Of a stretch of DNA of 64,000 nucleotides, positions 46,027-53,712 are shown in pieces. Both the position numbers and the translations under genes were made by a program. Origin of the DNA: Candidatus Opimibacter skivensis (GTDB lineage Bacteria > Bacteroidota > Bacteroidia > Chitinophagales > Saprospiraceae); the NCBI GenBank assembly GCA_016721905.1, contig JADKHH010000033.1, positions 186,001 through 250,000 on the forward strand, given 5' to 3'. Under the pieces are notes generated by a model, which had not been told where the DNA came from, searched no databases, and saw only the letters and a list, made by a program, of their open reading frames with translations. Each line of letters opens with the position of its first letter. The first letter of the stretch is position 1.

Positions 46027-47156
46027 ACACGATTTATCGTATCTGTTATAAACCCTGAGCAAAAGTCTGACACATAGTCCACAGTTGTATCCTGAGCGGA
46101 AGATAAATGGCCGTATATAACTTTATAGCCACGGAAATCATTCGGATTGCTTGTGTTCCAGGAGCCTCTCAAGGCTGAAAGAAATCCATACTGGAGTTCC
46201 TCTCCAAAATTTGCATTAAGGAATTCAAGGGCCATCGGAGCTGAATGAGCACGTATCAGTGCCGCTGGAGGTACTAATGTTGCAACTTTTGCAGAATCCG
46301 CTGGAGTAATAGGCAAGAGGGATTGGTATTCGCTATTATTAAAATTAAACCAGGTACCGTTGCCGTATGCAAACGGATGTCCGTAGAATCCATTTTCGCG
46401 AATGATATCAATCCATTCCGGAGGCACTTCATTTCCTTGATAATCACTCCCGTTATTGTTTGCCCACAATTGGTTCGTAACCGGATGCAGGTCCATGCCA
46501 ACTGCATTGCGTATGCCTGTTGCAATTATTTTCTTATTGGTCCCATCTTCATCGTATTGTTCAATAATCGCCCGGTTATTTTCACGGCATACATTGCAGG
46601 ATGATCCTACAGAGACGTATACCTTTTGATTTTGTTCATCGAAAACGACCGTCCTCGTGGTGTGTCCTCCACCCTGGTTATTACCGAGATTGCTGATAAA
46701 TATTTCTTTCGTTTCATACGTACCATCAGCATCCTGGTCCGTACATTTCCATATACGCGTCGTCTCTGTTACATACAGAGCCCCTTTAAAAAACTTAACG
46801 TCATGATTTCCTGAGAAACCGGTTGCAGCTGGGAACATTGAATCTGCAACACCATCCTTGTCTGCATCAGGCATGGCAAAGACAACACCTGAATTCATAT
46901 CAGATACATGCAATACACCGCTGGGGCTAAAGGCCATAAACCGTGGCTTGCTTAATCCACCCGCCTGGAATATAGATACGGAGTAGTTAGTAGGCACTTT
47001 CAGTGTTCTTGGCGTTGGAAAAGCCGCTTCAAATTTTTCTGGAACGCCAACAGACACAGTATGTGTACCAATGTCAGTGACAGGTGTAAGTTGCGCAGAC
47101 ATCGAAGTAACAAATGCTGCGGAAATGACTAAAATAAGGTGTATTGGTGGTTTCAT
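45939..47156 (-). CDS. Sorbosone/glucose dehydrogenase-like secreted protein, N-terminal part
   Basis: Signal peptide MKPPIHLILVISAAFVTSMS, then a PQQ-type six-bladed propeller (SKPRFMAFSPSGVLHVSDMN; VYVSVGSSCNVCRENNRAII; TGIRNAVGMDLHPVTNQLWA). The Cys pair in SSCNVC is common in the sorbosone-dehydrogenase-like branch. The frame reads through to VDYVSDFCSGFITDTINR and then into a wrong frame because of the missing base at 46023-46027. The joined product is ~505 residues, and its location is outside the outer membrane because of the T9SS domain. A complete promoter precedes it. Activity on sugars is inferred from family only. Confidence 0.85.
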   Translation of the reverse strand: MKPPIHLILVISAAFVTSMSAQLTPVTDIGTHTVSVGVPEKFEAAFPTPRTLKVPTNYSVSIFQAGGLSKPRFMAFSPSGVLHVSDMNSGVVFAMPDADKDGVADSMFPAATGFSGNHDVKFFKGALYVTETTRIWKCTDQDADGTYETKEIFISNLGNNQGGGHTTRTVVFDEQNQKVYVSVGSSCNVCRENNRAIIEQYDEDGTNKKIIATGIRNAVGMDLHPVTNQLWANNNGSDYQGNEVPPEWIDIIRENGFYGHPFAYGNGTWFNFNNSEYQSLLPITPADSAKVATLVPPAALIRAHSAPMALEFLNANFGEELQYGFLSALRGSWNTSNPNDFRGYKVIYGHLSSAQDTTVDYVSDFCSGFITDTINRVFGADLLALQRMKMEEFISVLTKAIALSS

Positions 47157-47227
47157 AGTTAATGTACTTAGTGGTAATTAGAAATTCAATTCGATATTAT
47201 AAGTGGTTCTATTTGATCAATGATTTT

Positions 47228-47259
47228 CAAATGTATGTACGAAGGCGCAGATTTCCAAA
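47228..47259 (-). promoter_or_regulatory. Bacteroidota promoter of the sorbosone-dehydrogenase-like gene
   Basis: On the minus strand TTTG (47259-47256) and TACATTTG (47235-47228) are separated by 20 bp, matching the -33/-7 pattern of Bacteroidota. Start of the gene is 72 bp downstream of the -7 box, so the leader is about 65 nt. Confidence 0.7.
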
Positions 47260-47724
47260 ACGAAATATATCTTCTTCCTACAAGTTAGAAATTTGCAAAA
47301 AATGATTGTTCAACTGCCTTTCGTCAGAGGTACAACTACATCAATAATCTGGGTGAGAGAAACAGTAACAGGTAGGTATTTGATCCAGGTGGAACCCCAG
47401 ACCTTTGTATAGCTAACAGTTTCGATCAAGAAAAGTTTAGATGAAGTGGATCGCGCAGTGGTTGTGAACCTGCAACCCTCCTTGCAGATACGTTACCCGC
47501 TGAGTAAAATGTTTATCAATACATTCCGATGCTTAATCAATGAGTAAAAAAAATGATTCTGGCCTTGGACTCTTTTGTTTTTGGAAATTAAACCTTTTGA
47601 GGGGGAATACAAACTGGGTATCGTAACTATTTAGTTCCAGCTGCAATGCATAAAATTTCACTGATAACCTATCAACACATCAACCTATCAACTCATAAAC
47701 ACATAAGCATATAAGCCCATAAGC
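47260..47724. other. Spacer without a gene
   Basis: The 465 bp hold no frame longer than about 40 codons with gene-like composition. From 47667 on it consists of the ATCAACC/ATAAGC phrase repeats also seen at 41030-41440. Nothing else is recognised. Confidence 0.6.
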
Positions 47725-47757
47725 AAAAAAAGAGCCGGACATCGTCCAGCTCTTTTT
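47725..47757 (-). terminator. Intrinsic terminator after tRNA-like copy 1
   Basis: A hairpin with an A7 tract on one side and T5 on the other (stem GAGCCGGAC / GTCCAGCTC with one mismatch). It lies 5 bp after the 3' end of the tRNA-like gene on the minus strand and is almost the same as the terminator of tRNA-Lys at 47927-47959, so gene and terminator were duplicated together. Confidence 0.8.
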
Positions 47758-47761
47758 AAAG

Positions 47762-47860
47762 TGTCCCCGCCAGGACTCGAACCTGGGGCCCTCCCGGGTC
47801 TCTGGATTTTCATGAAAATCGTGCAAGCCGGGATGCTCTACCCAGCTGAGCTACGGAGTT
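47762..47860 (-). tRNA. tRNA-like copy 1 with a 23-base insertion in the anticodon loop, probably a pseudogene
   Basis: The D arm (GCTCAGCTGGGTAGAGC), variable loop (GGGCC), T arm (CCAGG TTCGAGT CCTGG) and 3' acceptor strand are the same as or close to tRNA-Lys next door. The anticodon stem is TCCCGG/CCGGGA and its loop starts CTTGCAC, as in tRNA-Ala(TGC), but 23 extra bases with a palindromic hairpin (GATTTTCATGAAAATC) follow, at the place where archaeal and eukaryotic tRNA introns sit. The 5' acceptor (AACTCCG) fails to pair at its first two positions. It also lacks the G3-U70 pair of tRNA-Ala. Function is unlikely without processing. Confidence 0.45.
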
Positions 47861-47926
47861 GGTCAGATTTAAATGATCATTCAGGAGGGCTATCCTCTGG
47901 AACCCCCTTCCCCCACCACACCTACC

Positions 47927-47959
47927 AAAAAAAGAGCCGGACATCGTCCGACTCTTTTT
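47927..47959 (-). terminator. Intrinsic terminator of tRNA-Lys
   Basis: A-rich tract, stem GAGCCGGAC / GTCCGACTC with a 3-base loop, then T5 on the minus strand, ending 4 bp after the tRNA. Confidence 0.8.
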
Positions 47960-47963
47960 AAAG

Positions 47964-48036
47964 TGTCCCCGCCAGGACTCGAACCTGGGGCCCGATGATT
48001 AAGAGTCATCTGCTCTACCAACTGAGCTACGGAGAC
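47964..48036 (-). tRNA. tRNA-Lys (anticodon CTT)
   Basis: A complete 73-base cloverleaf: acceptor GTCTCCG/CGGGGAC with one T-G wobble, D arm GCTCAGTTGGTAGAGC, anticodon arm GATGA CTCTTAA TCATC, variable loop GGGCC, T arm CCAGG TTCGAGT CCTGG, discriminator A; CCA is not encoded. The anticodon CTT reads the Lys codon AAG. It is followed by its own terminator and flanked by two related tRNA-like copies. Confidence 0.95.
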
Positions 48037-48065
48037 ATTTATATTTTCTAACAAATTCGAGCTTC

Positions 48066-48150
48066 CTCGAACCTGGGGCCCTCCCGGGTCTCTGGATTTT
48101 CAAGAAAATCGTGCAAGCCGGGATGCTCTACCCAACTGAGCTACGGAGAC
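48066..48150 (-). tRNA. tRNA-like copy 2 with anticodon-loop insertion, truncated at the 3' end
   Basis: Nearly the same as copy 1 (differences: hairpin loop TT instead of AT, one D-loop base). Here the 5' acceptor GTCTCCG is perfect, but the sequence diverges inside the T arm, so the last T-stem strand and the 3' acceptor are missing. There is no terminator. The two copies are thus damaged at opposite ends, as expected after unequal recombination between tandem tRNA genes. Confidence 0.4.
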
Positions 48151-48508
48151 ATTCTGGTATTTTGGGACGGCAAAGATAATTTTTTTATGTCCACCCTATA
48201 CCTCCCCTGAAAGGGATTTTTTCCATCATCGCCTTTATACAACTAGTTCAAAATCAAGGATTCCAGCAGGAAGATTCCAATTCAGGATTCCTGTTTAGGA
48301 TTCCTTTGGGTATTCATTCTGAGTAATCACTGGTTGGCGGAGAGAACTCCATCCAACGGCCGCTGGCCGATTATACTTTGGTATCCAAGGGGAGAATGGA
48401 ACGAAAAAATGAAAAAAAACTAAACTCCGCTACCCCACTTTGTCCAATTCCAGGATCTCATTCGTATTAGGGCATCTTCTAACCTATTACTTACTAAAAC
48501 CAAACACA
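48151..48508 (+). promoter_or_regulatory. Spacer with a possible ECF42-type promoter before the VOC gene
   Basis: Near 48255-48312 the phrase GGATTCC/AGGATTCCT is repeated. TGTCCA at 48441-48446, then 16 bp, then CGTA at 48463-48466 resembles the TGTCGA-N16-CGTC type promoters described for ECF42 sigma factors and lies about 43 bp before the VOC start. The match is imperfect. No gene is seen in the 358 bp. Confidence 0.35.
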
Positions 48509-48892
48509 ATGACAAACAAAGAAAATGCACTCAACTGGTTTGAAATCGCCGTGTCCGATATCAGCCGGGCTAAGAAATTCTATGAATCCGTCTTTGACAT
48601 CCAGATGGAACAAACAGAAATGATGGGCATGCAGATGGCCTTCTTCCCCTCAGAGGACATGAATGGCAAAGTCTCCGGCAGCCTGGTGCAAGGCCCTATG
48701 CACAAGCCCAGTACAGAAGGTGCAAGGATCTATCTCAACGGCAATCCTGACCTATCCATAGCACTGGCAAGAGTGGAATCTGCAGGCGGAAAAGTCCTGA
48801 TGCCCAAAACCAAAATCAGCGATGACGTTGGCTTTATGGCTGCCTTCTCCGATTCTGAAGGAAATGGTGTAGCATTGCATTCTAACCACTAA
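48509..48892 (+). CDS. VOC family protein (glyoxalase/dioxygenase fold)
   Basis: A 127-residue protein of the vicinal-oxygen-chelate fold, starting at the ATG at 48509 (MTNKENALNWFEIAVSDISR). The frame extends upstream to a TTG at 48440, but that part has no family similarity. Residues NWFEIAVSDISRAKKFYESV begin the first beta-alpha-beta unit, and the second ends FMAAFSDSEGNGVALHS. Metal-binding His/Glu residues are not complete, so it may bind small molecules rather than act as an enzyme. It is 13 bp upstream of the YCII gene and probably in one operon with it and the sigma factor. Confidence 0.9.
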   Translation: MTNKENALNWFEIAVSDISRAKKFYESVFDIQMEQTEMMGMQMAFFPSEDMNGKVSGSLVQGPMHKPSTEGARIYLNGNPDLSIALARVESAGGKVLMPKTKISDDVGFMAAFSDSEGNGVALHSNH

Positions 48893-48905
48893 CCTACTCC
48901 GCAGC

Positions 48906-49262
48906 ATGAAAGAATTTCTATTCGTTTTCAGGAGATCCGTTGAATCCAATGATCCTCCTCAATCTCCTGAACAACTCCAGGCCATGATGAAACCATGGCA
49001 GGATTGGATGGGCAGTATCGCTGCCCAAAACAAACTATCCAGTTCAGGCAACCGCCTTACCAACGAGGGCAAAGTGGTAAAACCCAATAAAGTCATCACC
49101 GACGGACCTTATGTGGATATCAAGGAAGCCATAGGCGGATATATCATCGTCAAGGCCAACACGCTTGATGAAGCCACAAGCTTGGCCGATGGTTGCCCCA
49201 TCCTGCAGGTGGGAGGCACAGTGGAGGTGCGGATGATCGTACCGATGGAAGATAATAACTAA
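48906..49262 (+). CDS. YCII-related (DGPF-type) protein
   Basis: A 118-residue dimeric ferredoxin-like protein (KEFLFVFRRSVESND ... ITDGPYVDIKEAIGGYIIVK). The DGPF motif is DGPY here. DGPF proteins are the regular genomic partners of ECF42 sigma factors, which is the case for the next gene. Biochemical role is unknown; some family members resemble muconolactone isomerase-like or peroxide-related enzymes. The stop is followed after nine bases by a strong terminator hairpin. Confidence 0.93.
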   Translation: MKEFLFVFRRSVESNDPPQSPEQLQAMMKPWQDWMGSIAAQNKLSSSGNRLTNEGKVVKPNKVITDGPYVDIKEAIGGYIIVKANTLDEATSLADGCPILQVGGTVEVRMIVPMEDNN

Positions 49263-49271
49263 CAGCCTTTC

Positions 49272-49305
49272 AGCCGCCTCTGTATTTTTACAGAGGCGGC
49301 TTTTT
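49272..49305 (+). terminator. Terminator-like hairpin directly before the sigma factor gene
   Basis: AGCCGCCTCTGT (49272-49283) pairs perfectly with ACAGAGGCGGCT (49290-49301) across a six-base AT-rich loop and is followed by T5 to 49305. The next start codon is at 49308, so no promoter fits between. Expression of the sigma gene must come from readthrough or from a promoter inside the YCII gene. Confidence 0.85.
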
Positions 49306-49307
49306 AT

Positions 49308-50546
49308 ATGGAACATCAACAACTCATTCCACATCTCTTCAGGACAGAATACAGGAAGATCATCGCTGTGTTGTGCAAGATGTTTGGCCTCGAACATATC
49401 GCCATAGCTGAAGACATCGTCAGCGAAACCTTCCTCCTCGCGGCTGAAACCTGGGGATTGAAAGGCCTCCCCAAAAACCCCACAGCATGGCTCTATACCG
49501 TGTCTAAAAACAAGGCACTGGACTATCTGCGCCGCGATACTTTGTTCCAAACCAAAATAGCCCCCGAACTCAATCATACGGACGAAGGACATCCAGAGAC
49601 TGACATAGACCTGTCCAATCAAAATATCATCGATAGCCAACTCCAGATGTTGTTTGCTATCTGTCATCCATCTATATCCAATGAAGCACAAATCGGATTG
49701 GCACTCAACATCCTCTGCGGATTTGGTGCAGAAGAAATCGCAGATGCCTTCCTGACCAGCAAGGAGACGATCTACAAACGCCTCACCCGCGCCAAAGAAA
49801 AACTGCGCTCCGAAAAAATAAAAATAGAACTCCCGCCACCCGGTGATATCGAAAGCAGGCTGGAGACAGTACTCAGTACTCTGTATTTACTTTTCAGTGA
49901 GGGTTATTATTCTGCTTCGCAAAACACAGTGCTTCGCAAAGACCTCTGCATCGAAGCCATGCGTCTCATGGTCATGCTCACGGATCATCCGCTGACGTGT
50001 ACTCCTTCAGGCTATGCCTTGCTTTCACTCATGTGTTTTCATGCCTCACGTTTTGAAGCCCGCACAAACCAGGATGGCGAAATCATCCTCTACGAGGACC
50101 AGGATACTTCCCTCTGGGACAAGGACCTGATCGCTCAAGGCGTTGATTTTTTAAACCGTTCAGCCGGGGGCAAACAAGTCACCCGGTATCATCTCGAAGC
50201 AGCCATCGCCTATTGGCACACACTGAAGGAGGACACCCATGAAAAATGGGAAAACATACTACAGCTCTACAACCGACTGTTGCAAATGGAGTATTCACCT
50301 ATCGCCGCACTCAACAGGACCTACGCACTCTCCAAGGCAAATGGGAAGGAAGAAGCCATCGTAGAAGCAGAGAAATTAAACCTGGACGCAAACCACTTCT
50401 ATCATTCATTGCTGGCCAACCTGTATGAAGATATCAACCCGGAAAAGGAGTTGGATCATCTTCAACGGGCATGGACCCTGGCGAGAAACACAAATGATAA
50501 ATCCCTGCTGGCAAAAAAAATTAGTTCAGCCATCGGCAGGAAATAG
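49308..50546 (+). CDS. ECF42-type RNA polymerase sigma factor with C-terminal TPR-like extension
   Basis: A 412-residue sigma factor. Region 2 (EDIVSETFLLAAETW ... NPTAWLYTVSKNKALDYLRR) lies at ~40-80 and region 4 (GFGAEEIADAFLTSKETIYK RLTRAKEKL) at ~135-165. The remaining ~240 residues are helical and TPR-like (SPIAALNRTYALSKANGKEE; EKELDHLQRAWTLARNTNDK), the hallmark of ECF42 (DUF6596-containing). No anti-sigma gene is present, as is usual for the group; the C-terminal extension itself is thought to control activity. The partner genes are the DGPF and VOC proteins upstream. Confidence 0.93.
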   Translation: MEHQQLIPHLFRTEYRKIIAVLCKMFGLEHIAIAEDIVSETFLLAAETWGLKGLPKNPTAWLYTVSKNKALDYLRRDTLFQTKIAPELNHTDEGHPETDIDLSNQNIIDSQLQMLFAICHPSISNEAQIGLALNILCGFGAEEIADAFLTSKETIYKRLTRAKEKLRSEKIKIELPPPGDIESRLETVLSTLYLLFSEGYYSASQNTVLRKDLCIEAMRLMVMLTDHPLTCTPSGYALLSLMCFHASRFEARTNQDGEIILYEDQDTSLWDKDLIAQGVDFLNRSAGGKQVTRYHLEAAIAYWHTLKEDTHEKWENILQLYNRLLQMEYSPIAALNRTYALSKANGKEEAIVEAEKLNLDANHFYHSLLANLYEDINPEKELDHLQRAWTLARNTNDKSLLAKKISSAIGRK

Positions 50547-50599
50547 TTTAACTTGATTGTCTGTTAAAACAATAAATCAACTTCAGTGTTACGGATAAA

Positions 50600-51271
50600 A
50601 TGTTGAAAATCCTTTACGCTCTTTTACTTCTTTTGCCATTCCAGGCTGCTGCTCAGGAAAGTGAGACCGGCAACTGGATGATGTACTTCGGAAACCAAAA
50701 GCTGAGTGACCGGTGGAACTGGCACAATGAAATCCAATACCGCAATTACAATTTCGCCGGCGACCTCGAACAACTCCTCTTTCGCACCGGCATCGGATAC
50801 AATCTATCTGCCAATAACAATAACCTCCTGCTCGGTTATGCCTACATCCATGGCGAACCGTACGTGGCTGGCACGGATGAGAAAACCAATGTGAACGAAC
50901 ACCGGATCTTCCAGCAATTTATATCAAGACAACAATTTGGTCGCTTCTACCTCCAACACCGCTACCGGATCGAAGAACGCTTTATCGAAGGCGATTTCAA
51001 GATGCGCTTCCGATATTTCCTTGGCCTCAACGTACCTATCAATAAAAAGGAAATGGTCAGCAAGGCCATTTACCTCTCGCTCTACAATGAAATCTTCATC
51101 CAACCTAAATCTCCCGTATTTGACCGCGACAGGGTCTATGGTGCTATCGGATATGTATTCAGCAGCAACCTGAAGGTAGAAGCTGGTATGATGGCACAAT
51201 TGCTTGAATCCAGCGATAGGGCACAATTCCAGATCGCACTATTCAATACCTTTCCGTTGATGAAATCCTGA
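50600..51271 (+). CDS. DUF2490 outer-membrane beta-barrel protein
   Basis: A 223-residue protein with signal peptide MLKILYALLLLLPFQAAAQ and alternating beta strands rich in aromatic residues (WNWHNEIQYRNYNFAGDLEQ; NNLLLGYAYIHGEPYVAGTD; YLQHRYRIEERFIEGDFKMR). The pattern is that of DUF2490 outer-membrane barrels. Substrate and role are not known. It starts 54 bp after the sigma factor gene on the same strand and could belong to its operon. Confidence 0.87.
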   Translation: MLKILYALLLLLPFQAAAQESETGNWMMYFGNQKLSDRWNWHNEIQYRNYNFAGDLEQLLFRTGIGYNLSANNNNLLLGYAYIHGEPYVAGTDEKTNVNEHRIFQQFISRQQFGRFYLQHRYRIEERFIEGDFKMRFRYFLGLNVPINKKEMVSKAIYLSLYNEIFIQPKSPVFDRDRVYGAIGYVFSSNLKVEAGMMAQLLESSDRAQFQIALFNTFPLMKS

Positions 51272-51331
51272 TAGCACACATCGGTTCTTCTGGAGAATCA
51301 GTTCTTGCCAGGTACTATTAAATGGTACAGG

Positions 51332-52021
51332 TTACTTTGTTTTCATCTGACTATCCAGCGCACCGAAAACCATCTGCTCCAGGAAACGGATGATGTCCTC
51401 TTCATTCTTCTTTTTCCCGAAGTCTGTCAACGAAGGAAGATGCTGCATATAGAAGTGTTGTGAATGTGCCATCTCGATCATCGTACTAGACAAGGAAAAA
51501 GGAAATGCAAATTTCGGATTATAGGCTTTGATAAATTCCGCAATCCGTGCGCACAGGTCCTTGAATGGCTGGAACAATTTATCCTTGTTGTCCGCCTCGA
51601 CATGCTTCGTCAGCCATGATTTTGCACCTTCCGACATCACTATATTATGTAGCAGTTTTTCATTGATATGCCCGGTGGAGATATCATCCTCAACTTTGGT
51701 GGCGAGCAACCGGATGGCTGTTTGGATTTTGGTTTTCGGACCGGTGACATTCTTTGTTTCCTGCAGCAGGCGGTATTCCTGCCAGCTCCAATACCAGTCC
51801 ACCAGGTATAACAGCAGTCGGTGCTTGTTTTCAAAGTATCGGTAGATCCCGGCCTCCGTTGTCCCGATCTCCAGCGCCAACTTCTTAAAGGTAAAGGCCT
51901 CAAATCCAATCTGTTCGATCAGCACGATACTGTGGTGTAAGATCTTTTTACCCAATTCAGATTCTTCCGGATTACGCAGGTATAGCTTCTCATTGAGCTT
52001 GATGGTGAGGTTGATTTCCAT
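51332..52021 (-). CDS. TetR/AcrR-family transcriptional regulator
   Basis: A 229-residue repressor-type protein. The N-terminal helix-turn-helix is FTFKKLALEIGTTEAGIYRY FENKHRLLLYL (~40-70); the C-terminal ligand-binding domain is not recognisable (EYRLLQETKNV ... SLTDFGKKKNEEDIIRFLEQ). It is divergent from the SulP-carbonic anhydrase pair, and the 103-bp shared region contains an inverted repeat overlapping both promoters, so it probably controls itself and the pair. The inducer is unknown; a link to inorganic carbon is inference. Confidence 0.92.
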   Translation of the reverse strand: MEINLTIKLNEKLYLRNPEESELGKKILHHSIVLIEQIGFEAFTFKKLALEIGTTEAGIYRYFENKHRLLLYLVDWYWSWQEYRLLQETKNVTGPKTKIQTAIRLLATKVEDDISTGHINEKLLHNIVMSEGAKSWLTKHVEADNKDKLFQPFKDLCARIAEFIKAYNPKFAFPFSLSSTMIEMAHSQHFYMQHLPSLTDFGKKKNEEDIIRFLEQMVFGALDSQMKTK

Positions 52022-52039
52022 GGATATGCAGATTTTAAC

Positions 52040-52102
52040 ACAAAAGTAACATTATTTATTTTGATAGCTTTACTATCTTTATAAATACAAATACTATCTT
52101 TG
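52040..52102. promoter_or_regulatory. Divergent promoter/operator region of the TetR and SulP genes
   Basis: On the minus strand TACTTTTG (52047-52040) is a -7 box for the TetR gene. On the plus strand TATCTTTG (52095-52102) is one for the SulP gene. Between them lies the inverted repeat GATAG-N5-CTATC (52063-52077), and TACTATCTTT occurs twice, at 52071 and 52092, 21 bp apart (two helical turns). These are plausible TetR binding sites. Confidence 0.6.
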
Positions 52103-52124
52103 CCTTATCAAACCATCAATCACT

Positions 52125-53672
52125 ATGAAAAACATGTTTAGTCAGCTTCGTCATGACCTTCCGGCCAGTGTGGTCGTTTTCTTCGTGGCCGTCCCCTTGT
52201 GCCTTGGGATTGCGCTAGGTTCAGGGGCCCCCCTTTTCTCAGGTATCATTGCCGGTATTGTCGGAGGTATCGTTGTAGGCATGGCCAGTGGCTCACCCCT
52301 TGGTGTAAGCGGACCTGCTGCCGGCCTTGCCGTTATAGTCCTGGGCTCCATCGCGGCATTGGGAGGGTCATGGGAAACTTTCCTTTTAGCTGTGGTACTC
52401 ATGGGGATCATACAGCTGATTGCCGGCTTCCTAAAACTGGGTTTCGTAGCCTATTACTTCCCATCCTCCGTCATCAAGGGTATGCTCACGGGTATCGGAC
52501 TCCTGATTATACTCAAGCAACTACCCCATGCTTTTGGTTACGATAAAGATTACGAAGGAGACTTTTCCTTTGCCCAATTGGATGGAGAAAACACCTTTTC
52601 CGAACTGGGCAAGATGATTGATTTTATTAATCCAGGAGCAGTTTTCATCAGCGTCATCTGTTTAGCCATTTTATTGCTTTGGGATCTTGTGCTGACCAAA
52701 AAACACAAAATTTTCGGCATGCTCAATGGGCCGCTGGTCGCTGTAATCACAGGTATTGTCCTTCACTACTTTTTTATTCAGGGCATACTTCCCTTTTCTC
52801 TCAAACCCGAACAGGTTGTGAGCCTCCCGGTGCCCTCCAGCCTTGGGGATTTCTTTAGTCAATTTACGTTTCCGGATTTTTCACAGTTGACCAATCCAAA
52901 AGTCTATTCCATCGCTTTTGTATTAGCCATAGTCGCCAGCCTGGAGACCCTGTTGTGCGTAGAGGCTACTGACAAACTCGATCCGGATAAAAGGGTAACT
53001 CCCACTAACCGGGAGCTTAAAGCGCAAGGCCTTGGCAATATTGTTTCCGGTTTGATTGGAGGGCTTCCGCTCACCCAGGTCATTGTGCGCAGTTCGGCCA
53101 ACATAACCTTCGGAGCCAAAACAAAGATGTCTGCCATACTCCATGGTGTGTACCTGTTTATCTGCGCCATTACGATTGCCAATTTGTTAAATATGATTCC
53201 ATTAGCTACCCTGGCTACGATCCTCTTTATTGTTGGTTACAAACTGGCCAAACCCTCTTTGTTTAAAGCGATGTACAAACAAGGAAGAGAGCATTTCATC
53301 CCCTTTCTCGCCACCATCATTGGTATCCTCCTCACAGATCTGTTGACAGGAATTGGGATAGGTATGGCATTCGCCATCTTTTATCTGTTGCTCAACAACT
53401 ACCGCAATGCCTATGATATGCGCGATGTGTCTAACAGCCCGCATGATCAACATATTGTCCTGGTGGAAGAGGTATCCTTCCTGAATAAGGGGGGCATTTT
53501 GAAAAAGCTAAATGAAATCCCTGAGAACTCAAAAGTGCTTATCGATGCGAGCAGGTCAAAGTATATCCACCAGGATGTTATCGAGATTATACAGGATTAT
53601 ATAGTCCATGCTAAATCAATGAAAAATATCCAGGTAGAAGTCAAGGGAATACCTACCGTCCCAGCAGCTTAA
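52125..53672 (+). CDS. SulP-family anion transporter, probably bicarbonate
   Basis: A 515-residue inner-membrane protein with 12-14 hydrophobic segments (DLPASVVVFFVAVPLCLGIA; SGPAAGLAVIVLGSIAALGG) and a C-terminal STAS domain (~440-510; IVLVEEVSFLNKGGILKKL; VLIDASRSKYIHQDVIEIIQ). SulP members move sulfate, bicarbonate or other anions; the adjacent beta-carbonic anhydrase (40 bp downstream) makes bicarbonate the best guess, as this gene pair is common in bacteria. The promoter is in the divergent region at 52040-52102. Confidence 0.95.
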   Translation: MKNMFSQLRHDLPASVVVFFVAVPLCLGIALGSGAPLFSGIIAGIVGGIVVGMASGSPLGVSGPAAGLAVIVLGSIAALGGSWETFLLAVVLMGIIQLIAGFLKLGFVAYYFPSSVIKGMLTGIGLLIILKQLPHAFGYDKDYEGDFSFAQLDGENTFSELGKMIDFINPGAVFISVICLAILLLWDLVLTKKHKIFGMLNGPLVAVITGIVLHYFFIQGILPFSLKPEQVVSLPVPSSLGDFFSQFTFPDFSQLTNPKVYSIAFVLAIVASLETLLCVEATDKLDPDKRVTPTNRELKAQGLGNIVSGLIGGLPLTQVIVRSSANITFGAKTKMSAILHGVYLFICAITIANLLNMIPLATLATILFIVGYKLAKPSLFKAMYKQGREHFIPFLATIIGILLTDLLTGIGIGMAFAIFYLLLNNYRNAYDMRDVSNSPHDQHIVLVEEVSFLNKGGILKKLNEIPENSKVLIDASRSKYIHQDVIEIIQDYIVHAKSMKNIQVEVKGIPTVPAA

Positions 53673-53712
53673 TACATCCTCATCTCTCACTTAATACTTA
53701 AAAATAAAAATC

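Noticed and set aside
47761..47961. Open frame of 66 codons
   Set aside because: It runs antisense through a tRNA-like gene and its spacer.
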